Source: Flavobacterium sp. (lineage in GTDB: Bacteria; Bacteroidota; Bacteroidia; Flavobacteriales; Flavobacteriaceae). Taken from it: DNA of 64,000 nt. The translations under genes and the position numbers were made by a program. The DNA lies in assembly GCF_004211145.1 (NCBI RefSeq), contig NZ_SEBS01000014.1, forward strand, positions 1 through 64,000, given 5' to 3'. How positions within the stretch are numbered: position 1 is the first letter of the stretch; each line of letters starts with the position of its first letter. The notes beneath the pieces are model-generated. The model did not search any database. It was not told the origin of the DNA and saw only the letters and a list, made by a program, of their open reading frames with translations. Positions 16,073 through 23,961 of this stretch are shown here, in pieces.

Positions 16073-17956
16073 TTAGCGGACGCCGTGCATCATTTTCTTG
16101 AGAACGGGCGTAAGCGCGAACAGGATGACCGACGCGATTCCACACAATACCACGAATACCATGAAGAAGTCATACAGGTCCGTAATTACGAATCCCGCGA
16201 AAGTCGGGTACTGCGCTTTTATGATTTGCTGGTCTTTTATCGTGGTAAGTTCCGCGGCAGTGAAGCTCGTATCGGATGCTTTGTAGCTGTCGACGAATTC
16301 CTTTTTCTCTTTTACGGCCGTTTCTTTTGCGCCTTTCTTTTCGGCAACCGCTTTGATTTTCGCGGCAACGTCAATATTGTTTTCTTTGGCTTTCGCGTTG
16401 TCGACTTCGGCAAGGTTTAGTTTTGCAAGTGTGAACAATTCGGCACCGTCGGCGATTTTGGTTTTGTCAAGCACGCCTTTCAAGTCGATGTTGGCTTTTT
16501 GCGCGATTTCATATTTGTCGCCAGTTGGAGGCAAAATCGAACCTAATGTTCCCGAAAGTGCATAACCAGCCGCGTTCGAGATAAAGAAAACGCCGTATGC
16601 CAACGAGGCGAAACGCTTCGGAGATAATTTTCCGACCAATGACAATCCGATCGGAGACAAACAAAGTTCGCCGAACGTCTGGATCAAATACAACAAAATC
16701 AACCAATAAATCGCCAACATTCCGTTGCCCAAATCTTTTACGTTGTGCGCGATGATGAAATAACTCAATGCGATCAATGCCAATCCGATAGATTGTTTTA
16801 CGGTCGAGATCGGCTCTTGACCTTTCGCACGCAATCGGTCCCACAGCATACTGAACGGAACCGCAAACATCACGACGAACAATCCGTTGAAGATTTGTAC
16901 CATCGAAGCCGGCATGTCCCAAATTCCGAGGAAGTTACGGTCGGTTTGATTGTCGGCGATGAACGTTAGCGACGAACCTGCCTGTTCAAATGCCGCCCAG
17001 AAAAAGATGATGAAAAACGACATCACGTAGATCACGCAAATACGTTGGATCTCGACTCTCGTAAGGGTTTTGTCGGTAAGGATAAGCGCCGCGAGCGTGA
17101 TTCCGGCCGCGTAAATCATTGGATAAATGTATGTTTTCACGACGTTGTCGCCCTCGGTAAAGTAGTTGAACACGAAAAACAAGACCACGAACAAACCAAC
17201 GCACATAAACAACGATCCTGTCGTGAAATGCGCTTTCTGAGCTTCGCCTTCTTCGTAGTCGCCTGAATCGTTTTTCGATGGCAATCCTCCGATCGGTTTA
17301 CCTTCTGGCGTCACGACGTATTTGTTTTTAAGCATGTAGAAAGTCGCCGATCCGATAAGCATCGCAAGCGCCGCGACCAAGAATCCCCATTTGAACGCGT
17401 GGATGTCGCGAACGCCGCCGGCATCTTTCACGTCGCCCAGGAATGGACAAATGAATTGGCCCAAAAACGCTCCGATGTTGATTCCCATGTAGAAAATCGT
17501 AAACGCAGTGTCGAGCTTTGTTTTCTCTTGTTTCGGATATAAACTTCCGACCATTGAAGAAATGTTCGGCTTAAAGAATCCATTTCCGAAGATGATCACG
17601 CCGAGTGCCGTCCACATCAACGTGTTGGCGAGCGATAGATTACTTCCGAAGACCGACGCGCTGAAGAACAATAACATCTGTCCGCACGCCATCATCAATC
17701 CGCCGAGCAAGATACAGTTGCGGTTTCCGAAGAAACGATCGGCAACAAAACCGCCGAGCAGTGGCGTCAGGTAGCACAACCCGAGAAATCCGCCGTAGAT
17801 CAAAGACGCGTCGGCCTCCTTCATCATGAGTGAATTTACGAGGAATAACGTGAGCAGCGCGCGCATTCCGTAGAAGTTGAAACGCTCCCACATTTCGGTA
17901 CCGAAAAGTACCCAAAGTCCTTTAGGATGTCCTGTTTTTGCCTGAATTTCTGCCAT
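16073..17956 (-). CDS. POT-family proton-dependent oligopeptide transporter (first of pair)
   Basis: A 627-residue paralogue of the downstream transporter. ExxERF is in GTEMWERFNFYGMRALLTLFL (about 19-39), and the second POT signature is GGFVADRFFGNRNCILLGG (about 66-84). GELCLSPIGLSLVGKLSP marks the late helix pair. Its extra hydrophilic segment lies elsewhere than in the paralogue: about residues 480-590, before the last helix, rich in Lys, Ala and Glu (NLAEVDNAKAKENNIDVAAK), and possibly helical. Different inserts suggest the two copies are not redundant. The gene begins 21 bases after the dipeptidyl peptidase stop. Confidence 0.92.
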   Translation of the reverse strand: MAEIQAKTGHPKGLWVLFGTEMWERFNFYGMRALLTLFLVNSLMMKEADASLIYGGFLGLCYLTPLLGGFVADRFFGNRNCILLGGLMMACGQMLLFFSASVFGSNLSLANTLMWTALGVIIFGNGFFKPNISSMVGSLYPKQEKTKLDTAFTIFYMGINIGAFLGQFICPFLGDVKDAGGVRDIHAFKWGFLVAALAMLIGSATFYMLKNKYVVTPEGKPIGGLPSKNDSGDYEEGEAQKAHFTTGSLFMCVGLFVVLFFVFNYFTEGDNVVKTYIYPMIYAAGITLAALILTDKTLTRVEIQRICVIYVMSFFIIFFWAAFEQAGSSLTFIADNQTDRNFLGIWDMPASMVQIFNGLFVVMFAVPFSMLWDRLRAKGQEPISTVKQSIGLALIALSYFIIAHNVKDLGNGMLAIYWLILLYLIQTFGELCLSPIGLSLVGKLSPKRFASLAYGVFFISNAAGYALSGTLGSILPPTGDKYEIAQKANIDLKGVLDKTKIADGAELFTLAKLNLAEVDNAKAKENNIDVAAKIKAVAEKKGAKETAVKEKKEFVDSYKASDTSFTAAELTTIKDQQIIKAQYPTFAGFVITDLYDFFMVFVVLCGIASVILFALTPVLKKMMHGVR

Positions 17957-17977
17957 TTTTATAGTTTGTATTGGTTA

Positions 17978-20149
17978 TTATAAATTTTGTAGGATGAAGT
18001 TCGTCATCTTGTCGAACAGTTGGATGCGCGTTTTTCCGCCGTAGATGCCGTGATTTTTATCAGGGTAGATCGCCCATTCGAATTGCTTGTTGGCCTGCAC
18101 GAGCGCTTCGACCATTTGCATGGTATTTTGCACGTGGACGTTATCGTCGGCCGAACCGTGGATCAGCAAATATTTTCCTTTCAGTTTGTCGACGTGGTTG
18201 ATCGGCGAATTCTCGTCGTAACCCGCCGCATTTTCCTGAGGCGTTTGCAGGTAGCGTTCCGTGTAGACCGAATCGTAGAATCTCCAGTTCGTGACCGGAG
18301 CGACCGCGATCGCCATCTTAAATACGTCGGCGCCTTTCAAGATACAGTTCGACGACATGAAACCGCCGTACGACCATCCGAAAATCCCGATGCGCGTTTT
18401 GTCGACATACGGATAATTCCCGATGACTTTCGCCGCGTCGATCTGATCTTCAACTTCGAGTTTGCCCAAATCCTTTTGCGTAATTTTCTTGAACGCCGCG
18501 CCTTTGAAACCCGTTCCGCGCCCGTCGACGCAAACCGTGATATAACCTTGTTGGCTCAACATCATGAACCAATAATCGTTCGCGTCGAGCCAGTTATTGG
18601 CGACTTCCTGAGAACCCGGACCCGAATATTGGTACATGAAAACCGGATATTTCTCGGACGCGTCGAAGTCTTTCGGCTTGATCATCCAGGCGTTGAGCTC
18701 GACGCCTTTTTCAGTCTTGATCGTGAGGAATTCCTTCGCGGGCAAATTGTAGGCTTTTACTTTTTCGAGCAACGCTTTGTTGTCGGAAATCGCCTGGACT
18801 TCTTTGCCTGTTTTCGAATCGCGTAACGTGTACGAAGCCGGTTCGGTCGCGCTTGTGAAGCTGTTTATGTACAAATCGAAGTTCGGGCTGAACGTCGTCG
18901 CTGTATTTGTTCCGACTTGTGAAGAAAGTCGTTTCTTATTTTTTCCGTCGAGGCCGATACTGTAGACGTCGCGGTTTATCGAACCGTTCTCAACCGATTG
19001 GTAGAAAACTGTTTTATTCTTTTCATCGAATCCGTAATACGCCGTGACTTCCCAATTTCCTTTCGTGACCTGGTTCTTGAGTTTCCCGTTTTTGTCGTAT
19101 ACGTAAATGTGGTTGAAACCGTCTTTCTCACTCGTCCAAATGAAACTGTTGTCTTTCAGGAACGTGAGGTTGTCGGTGACATCGACATACGCTTTGTCTT
19201 TTTCGTTGAGTACGATTTTCGCTGCGCCCGAATTCCCGTCGACGAAAATCAAATCGAGGTTGTCCTGATGACGATTCAAGACCTGTACGCTCAACGTATT
19301 GGCGTCCTTCGTCCATTTCAATCTCGCGATGTAGAAATCGGAATAGTTCCCGAGTTTCACGTCTTTGTTTGATTTGGCCGAAACATCGTACAAGTGCAAT
19401 GTAACGAGTGAATTTTTCTCGCCCGCTTTGGGATATTTGAATGTTTCTTCCTTCGGGTATAAATCTTTGTGGAAAACCGTCATCGTGAAATCGGGAACCG
19501 ACGATTCGTCGAAACGGATATAGGCGATTTTCTTGCTGTCGGCGCTCCAGTCGAATGCACGGACGAACGCGAATTCCTCTTCGTAAACCCAGTCGGTGAT
19601 GCCGTTTATGACGCTGTTCTTCTTGCCGTCGGTCGTGACGTTCGTACTTGTTTTGGAGGCGATGTCGTAGACGAATAAGTTGTTCGCTTTGGCGTAGGCG
19701 ATTTTCGTTCCGTCAGGCGAAAAAGTCGGTTCCTGGACTTGTTCGAGAATTTTTGAAAGTTGCTTGCCTGCGATGTCGTACAAATAGAAATCGGCCGTGA
19801 AAGAGTGGCGGAAGATTTGGTTGCTTTGAGTCGCGATGAGGATTTTCTTCTCGGATTCGTCGAACGAATAACTGTCGATCGATTGCAATTCCTTGTGACT
19901 CTTGGTGTCGATCAACGTCGAAACTTTTTTCAAAGTCGCGAAATCGTATAGATCGATCGTCATGCTTCGTGCCGCGCGATCAAAATTCAGCACCGTGTAT
20001 TGGTTCGTGTTTTTCATGGAAGCCAATTCGTCCATGCCTTTTGTGCGGAAAGCACCCGTGAAAATTTCCTCGACGGTTATCTTTTTTTGAGCCGAAACCG
20101 TCGCGCACACCAATAAAAAAAGCGCGGTAATCCTGAAAAGTTTAGTCAT
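17978..20149 (-). CDS. Dipeptidyl peptidase IV (S9B)
   Basis: A secreted serine peptidase of 723 residues that releases X-Pro or X-Ala dipeptides from oligopeptides. Parts: signal peptide (MTKLFRITALFLLVCATVSAQ), eight-bladed beta-propeller with EEFAFVRAFDWSADSKKIAYIR (about 200-220) carrying the Glu pair that holds the substrate N-terminus, then the alpha/beta-hydrolase domain. The catalytic triad is visible as GWSYGG (Ser), GSADDNVH (Asp) and DKNHGIYGG (His). The start was set at the ATG at 20149: the frame open to 20212 adds a hydrophobic stretch before an already complete signal peptide. Two peptide transporters follow directly, so dipeptides made outside or in the periplasm are presumably imported by them. 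Confidence 0.92.
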   Translation of the reverse strand: MTKLFRITALFLLVCATVSAQKKITVEEIFTGAFRTKGMDELASMKNTNQYTVLNFDRAARSMTIDLYDFATLKKVSTLIDTKSHKELQSIDSYSFDESEKKILIATQSNQIFRHSFTADFYLYDIAGKQLSKILEQVQEPTFSPDGTKIAYAKANNLFVYDIASKTSTNVTTDGKKNSVINGITDWVYEEEFAFVRAFDWSADSKKIAYIRFDESSVPDFTMTVFHKDLYPKEETFKYPKAGEKNSLVTLHLYDVSAKSNKDVKLGNYSDFYIARLKWTKDANTLSVQVLNRHQDNLDLIFVDGNSGAAKIVLNEKDKAYVDVTDNLTFLKDNSFIWTSEKDGFNHIYVYDKNGKLKNQVTKGNWEVTAYYGFDEKNKTVFYQSVENGSINRDVYSIGLDGKNKKRLSSQVGTNTATTFSPNFDLYINSFTSATEPASYTLRDSKTGKEVQAISDNKALLEKVKAYNLPAKEFLTIKTEKGVELNAWMIKPKDFDASEKYPVFMYQYSGPGSQEVANNWLDANDYWFMMLSQQGYITVCVDGRGTGFKGAAFKKITQKDLGKLEVEDQIDAAKVIGNYPYVDKTRIGIFGWSYGGFMSSNCILKGADVFKMAIAVAPVTNWRFYDSVYTERYLQTPQENAAGYDENSPINHVDKLKGKYLLIHGSADDNVHVQNTMQMVEALVQANKQFEWAIYPDKNHGIYGGKTRIQLFDKMTNFILQNL

Positions 20150-20295
20150 TTTTATGAGTAATATAAAAACCGTCAATGTTAGTGAAAAAAATGCATATAA
20201 TGCTATTTTCACGTTGTTAAATCTGGTTTTTGGTTGATGGCGGTTGGTCGTTGAAACTGGGATTTGTTACGGGTCGTCCATCAAATTTTGTGTTT

Positions 20296-20401
20296 TTTTG
20301 CCACGAAGGCACAAAGACACGAAGATGGCAAAACATAAAACAGCTTTAAGAAAGTTTAGCAGCTAATTAAGTCTTCGCGACTTCGTGCCTTCGTGGCAAA
20401 A
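20296..20401. repeat. Inverted pair of 8-base tandem arrays (CACGAAGn)
   Basis: Left arm 20296-20324 and right arm 20373-20401 form a 29-base inverted repeat with three mismatches; the outer 17 pairs (TTTTGCCACGAAGGCAC) are perfect. Each arm is itself a run of about three 8-base units of the CACGAAGn kind. No U-run follows on either strand, so this is not a standard terminator although it lies beyond the 3' end of the radical SAM gene. Confidence 0.75.
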
Positions 20402-20410
20402 TCAAACGTC

Positions 20411-21487
20411 TCAAAACAAACTCAACTGCCCATCGCGATACTGCTCGTACAAATCCTTGTTCAACGGCGGAAATTTCTTCCCTTCAAAGAACTTGCGTCT
20501 TGCCAAACGCATCTGAGCGTGGATTTGATCAGCGAAATTGCCGTCGCCACGCATACGGTTTCCCCAACGACTGTTGTTTAGGTTGCCGCCGTGACATTCC
20601 TTTATTTGATTCAGGACTTTTTGGGCGCGGTCGGGCATGGCTTTGTGCGCCCAATCGGTGAAGATTTCCCCGATAGCGCCATTCAGGCGAACGACCGTGT
20701 GCGCAATCGACAGCGCTCCCGCATCGGCGGCTGCTTTCGCGAGCGGCAGAACTTCGTGACTGTTGATTCCCGGAATGACGGGCGCTATCATCACGTTCAC
20801 GGGAACCCCGTTGTCCGACAATAATTTCACGGTTTCCAATCGTTTCTTGATCGATGCAGTTCGCGGCTCGACGAGTTGGCGCGTTTTCTCGGACAATGAG
20901 GTTATCGAAATACTCACGCCTATCAAATCGTCCTGAGCCAATTTCGAAACGATGTCGATGTCACGCGAAATCAATGCGTTCTTCGTGATGATGCCGACCG
21001 GATGCCGATACTTGTAAAAAATCTCAAGGCATTGGCGCGTGATCCCGAATTTGCGTTCGGCGGGTTGGTAACAATCGGTGTTGCCGCTCATGATGATCGT
21101 CTGGGCTTTCCAGTTTTTGCTTTGCAGTTTTTCCTCAAGCAGATGAGCTGCGTTTTTCTTGACGAGAATCTTGCGCTCGAAGTCCAATCCCGCGCTGTAA
21201 CCCCAATATTCATGGCTGTTCCGCGCGTAACAATAAATGCAGCCGTGTTCGCAACCTTGATAGCTGTTCATCGAATACGCCATGCCGACATCGGGGCTTT
21301 CGACGCGGTTCACGATGGTTTTTGGGAATACTTCGAGATAATGCGTCTTGTTCGGATCGGGGTCGTCACCTTCGGCGTTACAATAATTAAGAAAATCGTC
21401 GCTCACTTCATGCGATTCGGCAAAGAAACGGTTCTGCACATTTTTCTGCGCGCCTCTACCCCATATATAGTCACTTTTCTCTTCCAT
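20411..21487 (-). CDS. Radical SAM protein, PA0069 / spore-photoproduct-lyase-like family
   Basis: A 358-residue iron-sulfur protein. The cluster motif is CEHGCIYCYARNSHEYWGY (Cx3Cx2C, about residues 76-94), preceded by MAYSMNSYQG. GIITKNALISRD and VMIAPVIPGINSHEVLP follow as in PA0069/Rv2578c-type proteins. Biochemical function of this family is not established; related DNA-repair photoproduct lyases share only the core. The start was set at the ATG at 21487 (MEEKSDYIWGRG) because the frame open to 21583 adds a hydrophobic stretch unlike the family. Transcribed away from the HMG-CoA reductase gene, with a 149-base divergent promoter region. Not obviously linked to either neighbour. Confidence 0.88.
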   Translation of the reverse strand: MEEKSDYIWGRGAQKNVQNRFFAESHEVSDDFLNYCNAEGDDPDPNKTHYLEVFPKTIVNRVESPDVGMAYSMNSYQGCEHGCIYCYARNSHEYWGYSAGLDFERKILVKKNAAHLLEEKLQSKNWKAQTIIMSGNTDCYQPAERKFGITRQCLEIFYKYRHPVGIITKNALISRDIDIVSKLAQDDLIGVSISITSLSEKTRQLVEPRTASIKKRLETVKLLSDNGVPVNVMIAPVIPGINSHEVLPLAKAAADAGALSIAHTVVRLNGAIGEIFTDWAHKAMPDRAQKVLNQIKECHGGNLNNSRWGNRMRGDGNFADQIHAQMRLARRKFFEGKKFPPLNKDLYEQYRDGQLSLF

Positions 21488-21607
21488 AATTCGCTTTCGA
21501 AAGATATGCAGTTGCAATGTTAAATCAATCAATATCGATGTTAAAAATCTTATGTTGTTGAAAAAAATCTTATAAACATTCATCCCTCAAGACTTCGCGA
21601 TAAAAAC

Positions 21608-21615
21608 TATCTTTG
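21608..21615 (+). promoter_or_regulatory. -7 element of the HMG-CoA reductase gene
   Basis: TATCTTTG, a full match to TAnnTTTG, 21 bases before the ATG at 21637. Because it overlaps a possible TTG start at 21613, it argues for the ATG as the true start. No clear -33 TTTG. Confidence 0.55.
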
Positions 21616-21636
21616 CAGCAATCAAAGTTGCCTCAC

Positions 21637-22956
21637 ATGGAAAAAAGCATAGCGGGTTTTTCGAAACTTTCAAAGGACGAAAGGATCAAATGGATCGCCG
21701 ATACGTATTTCGACAGTCCTCAAAACGCGATTTCCTTACTCGAAAATTATTGGAATTCCGACGCGAAACTGCAGCAATTGCACGACGATTTCATCGAAAA
21801 TACGATCACGAATTTTTACCTTCCGCTTGGCATCGCGCCAAATTTCGCAATCAACGGAAAGACATATACGATTCCGATGGCGATCGAGGAAAGTTCGGTA
21901 GTTGCCGCGGCTTCGAAGTCGGCGAAGTTCTGGTCGACGCGAGGCGGTTTTAAAACGACAGTGCTGAACACCGAAAAAATCGGGCAAGTCCACTTCATTT
22001 TCCAAGGCGACAAAGAAAAACTCCAAGGTTTTTTCCAACTCATCAAACCGCATTTTTTCTACGATACGGAACCTCTGACGAAGAACATGCAACAACGGGG
22101 CGGCGGAATCCTCAACATTGAATTACGCGACAGGACATCGGAAATCCCAGGTTATTTCCAGCTTCATGCGACGTTCGAAACCAAGGATTCGATGGGCGCG
22201 AATTTCATCAATTCATGTCTCGAGCAATTCGCCAAAACATTGAAAGCCGAAGCCGATGAATACGAAGGTTTCTCATCGGAAGAAAAAAACATAAAAATCG
22301 TGATGAGCATTCTCTCGAATTACGTTACCTCGTGCATCGTTCGCGCCGAAGTTTCGTGCAAAATCGAAGAGCTCGCCGAGAAAAACATAATCGATCCGCA
22401 AGCGTTCGCCGAGAAATTCGTCACGGCCGTCCAGATCGCCGAAATCGAACCCTATCGCGCCGTGACGCACAACAAAGGCATCATGAACGGCATCGATGCC
22501 GTAGTTCTGGCGACCGGAAACGACTTCCGCGCAATCGAAGCCGCGGCTCACGCTTATGCTTCAAAAGACGGACGTTACGCAAGCCTTTCGCACGCCAAAA
22601 TCGAAGACGGCAACTTCCATTTCTGGATGGAAATCCCGTTGGCTTTGGGAACGGTCGGCGGTTTGACATCTTTGCATCCGTTGGTCAAATTCGCCTTGGA
22701 AGTGCTTGAGAAACCGTCGGCGCCTGAACTCATGCAGATCGTCGCCGCGGCCGGACTCGCACAGAACTTCGCCGCCTTGCGTTCGCTCACGACCACGGGA
22801 ATCCAGGAAGGCCACATGAAAATGCACCTGAACAATATCCTGAACCAGTTCGAAGCGACCGACGAAGAGCGCGAATCGGTTCGGAAATATTTTAAGAAAC
22901 ACGCGATTTCACATGCGGCCGCGGTGAACTTCATCGAAAGCCTGCGCAAGAACTAG
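21637..22956 (+). CDS. mvaA: Hydroxymethylglutaryl-CoA reductase, class II
   Basis: Interconverts HMG-CoA and mevalonate. The 439-residue protein is the class II form without a membrane anchor. Motifs in order: AIEESSVVAAASKSAKFW (catalytic Glu), KDSMGANFINSCLEQ (the DxMGxN substrate motif with Ser for Ala), VTHNKGIMNGIDAVVLATGNDFRAIEAAAHAY (catalytic Lys and Asp), PLALGTVGG and GIQEGHMKMHLNN (catalytic His). Class II enzymes were first described as degradative, but in Bacteroidetes and Gram-positive cocci they feed isoprenoid synthesis, and the mevalonate-type kinase 36 bases downstream favours the biosynthetic direction here. Confidence 0.93.
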   Translation: MEKSIAGFSKLSKDERIKWIADTYFDSPQNAISLLENYWNSDAKLQQLHDDFIENTITNFYLPLGIAPNFAINGKTYTIPMAIEESSVVAAASKSAKFWSTRGGFKTTVLNTEKIGQVHFIFQGDKEKLQGFFQLIKPHFFYDTEPLTKNMQQRGGGILNIELRDRTSEIPGYFQLHATFETKDSMGANFINSCLEQFAKTLKAEADEYEGFSSEEKNIKIVMSILSNYVTSCIVRAEVSCKIEELAEKNIIDPQAFAEKFVTAVQIAEIEPYRAVTHNKGIMNGIDAVVLATGNDFRAIEAAAHAYASKDGRYASLSHAKIEDGNFHFWMEIPLALGTVGGLTSLHPLVKFALEVLEKPSAPELMQIVAAAGLAQNFAALRSLTTTGIQEGHMKMHLNNILNQFEATDEERESVRKYFKKHAISHAAAVNFIESLRKN

Positions 22957-22992
22957 AAACCGATCGTTCGCTCGCCCGGCTACAAAATACCT

Positions 22993-23910
22993 ATGAAAAA
23001 ACGATTTTACTCCAACGGAAAACTGCTCATCACCGGCGAATACGTCGTACTCGATAGAGCTGTTGCGTTCGCTTGTCCGACGAAATTCGGGCAGGATTTG
23101 ATCGTCGAGGAATCATCGGGCGAAAAAATCGATTGGAAAAGCTTAAATAGCGACGGCAGCGTTTGGTTCGAGGATTCGTTTGCATTTGCCGAAATATGCA
23201 ATCCCGATTACGTCGAAAAAAATGACAACGTCAGGAATACCTTACTTGAGATTTTACACGAAGGCTGGCTAAAAAATCCATCGTTCCTTGAAAACGCGAA
23301 AGGTTATTCGATCACGACGAACCTCACCTTCCCGAGGAATTGGGGTTTGGGAACGTCATCGACCTTGATCAACAACATCGCGCAATGGCTCGGGATCGAC
23401 GCGTTCGAATTGCTTTGGAATAGTTTCGGCGGCAGCGGTTACGACATCGCTTGCGCGCAAAACGACTCGCCTATTTTGTATCGGATCGCCGATGGAAATC
23501 CTCAGGTCGACATCATCGACTTCCATCCGTATTTCACCGCCGATCTGTACTTCGTCTATCTGAACAAAAAACAAAGCAGCAAGGCGGCTATCGCGACATA
23601 TCAACAGAATCGAGAGAAGAACATCAAGCCCATCGTCGACAGGATCAACCGCGTGACGCACGAAGCGATATCGGCTCCCGACATGAAATCGTTCGCGCAT
23701 CTGATGGAAAAACACGAAAGCATCCTTAGCGACGTACTCGAAATGCAGACCGTCAAGGAAGCATTGTTCCCCGATTTCAAAGGCGTCGTCAAAAGCCTCG
23801 GCGGTTGGGGCGGGGATTTCGTAATGGCCGTGAGCCGTGAGAACCCGACCGAATATTTTAAGAAGCGCGGTTATGAAACCGTCATACCGTTCAGCGAAAT
23901 GATATTATAA
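22993..23910 (+). CDS. GYDIA-family GHMP kinase (mevalonate-pathway type)
   Basis: A 305-residue small-molecule kinase. N-terminal FYSNGKLLITGEYVVLDRAVAFA is typical of mevalonate kinases. The ATP loop is NWGLGTSSTLINNIAQW (about 117-133), and SGYDIACAQ (about 149-157) gives the family its GYDIA name. KSLGGWGGDFVMAV near the end is the third GHMP motif. NCBI uses the family name for proteins next to HMG-CoA reductase in Flavobacteriia; acting on mevalonate or phosphomevalonate is the natural inference, but which one cannot be told. It shares a terminator with the convergent isomerase gene. Confidence 0.85.
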   Translation: MKKRFYSNGKLLITGEYVVLDRAVAFACPTKFGQDLIVEESSGEKIDWKSLNSDGSVWFEDSFAFAEICNPDYVEKNDNVRNTLLEILHEGWLKNPSFLENAKGYSITTNLTFPRNWGLGTSSTLINNIAQWLGIDAFELLWNSFGGSGYDIACAQNDSPILYRIADGNPQVDIIDFHPYFTADLYFVYLNKKQSSKAAIATYQQNREKNIKPIVDRINRVTHEAISAPDMKSFAHLMEKHESILSDVLEMQTVKEALFPDFKGVVKSLGGWGGDFVMAVSRENPTEYFKKRGYETVIPFSEMIL

Positions 23911-23943
23911 AAAAAATCCCGAACGAAACGCTCGGGATTTTTT
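23911..23943. terminator. Bidirectional terminator between the GHMP kinase and PpiD-like genes
   Basis: AAAAAATCCCGA and TCGGGATTTTTT arms around a 9-base loop, in the 51-base gap between two convergent genes. T-runs face both ways. Confidence 0.92.
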
Positions 23944-23961
23944 ATGTGTAAAGAAATTCTC

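Noticed and set aside
20296..20401. Rho-independent terminator of the radical SAM gene
   Set aside because: The inner loop of 48 bases is too long and no T-run follows on the minus strand; it is reported as a repeat instead.
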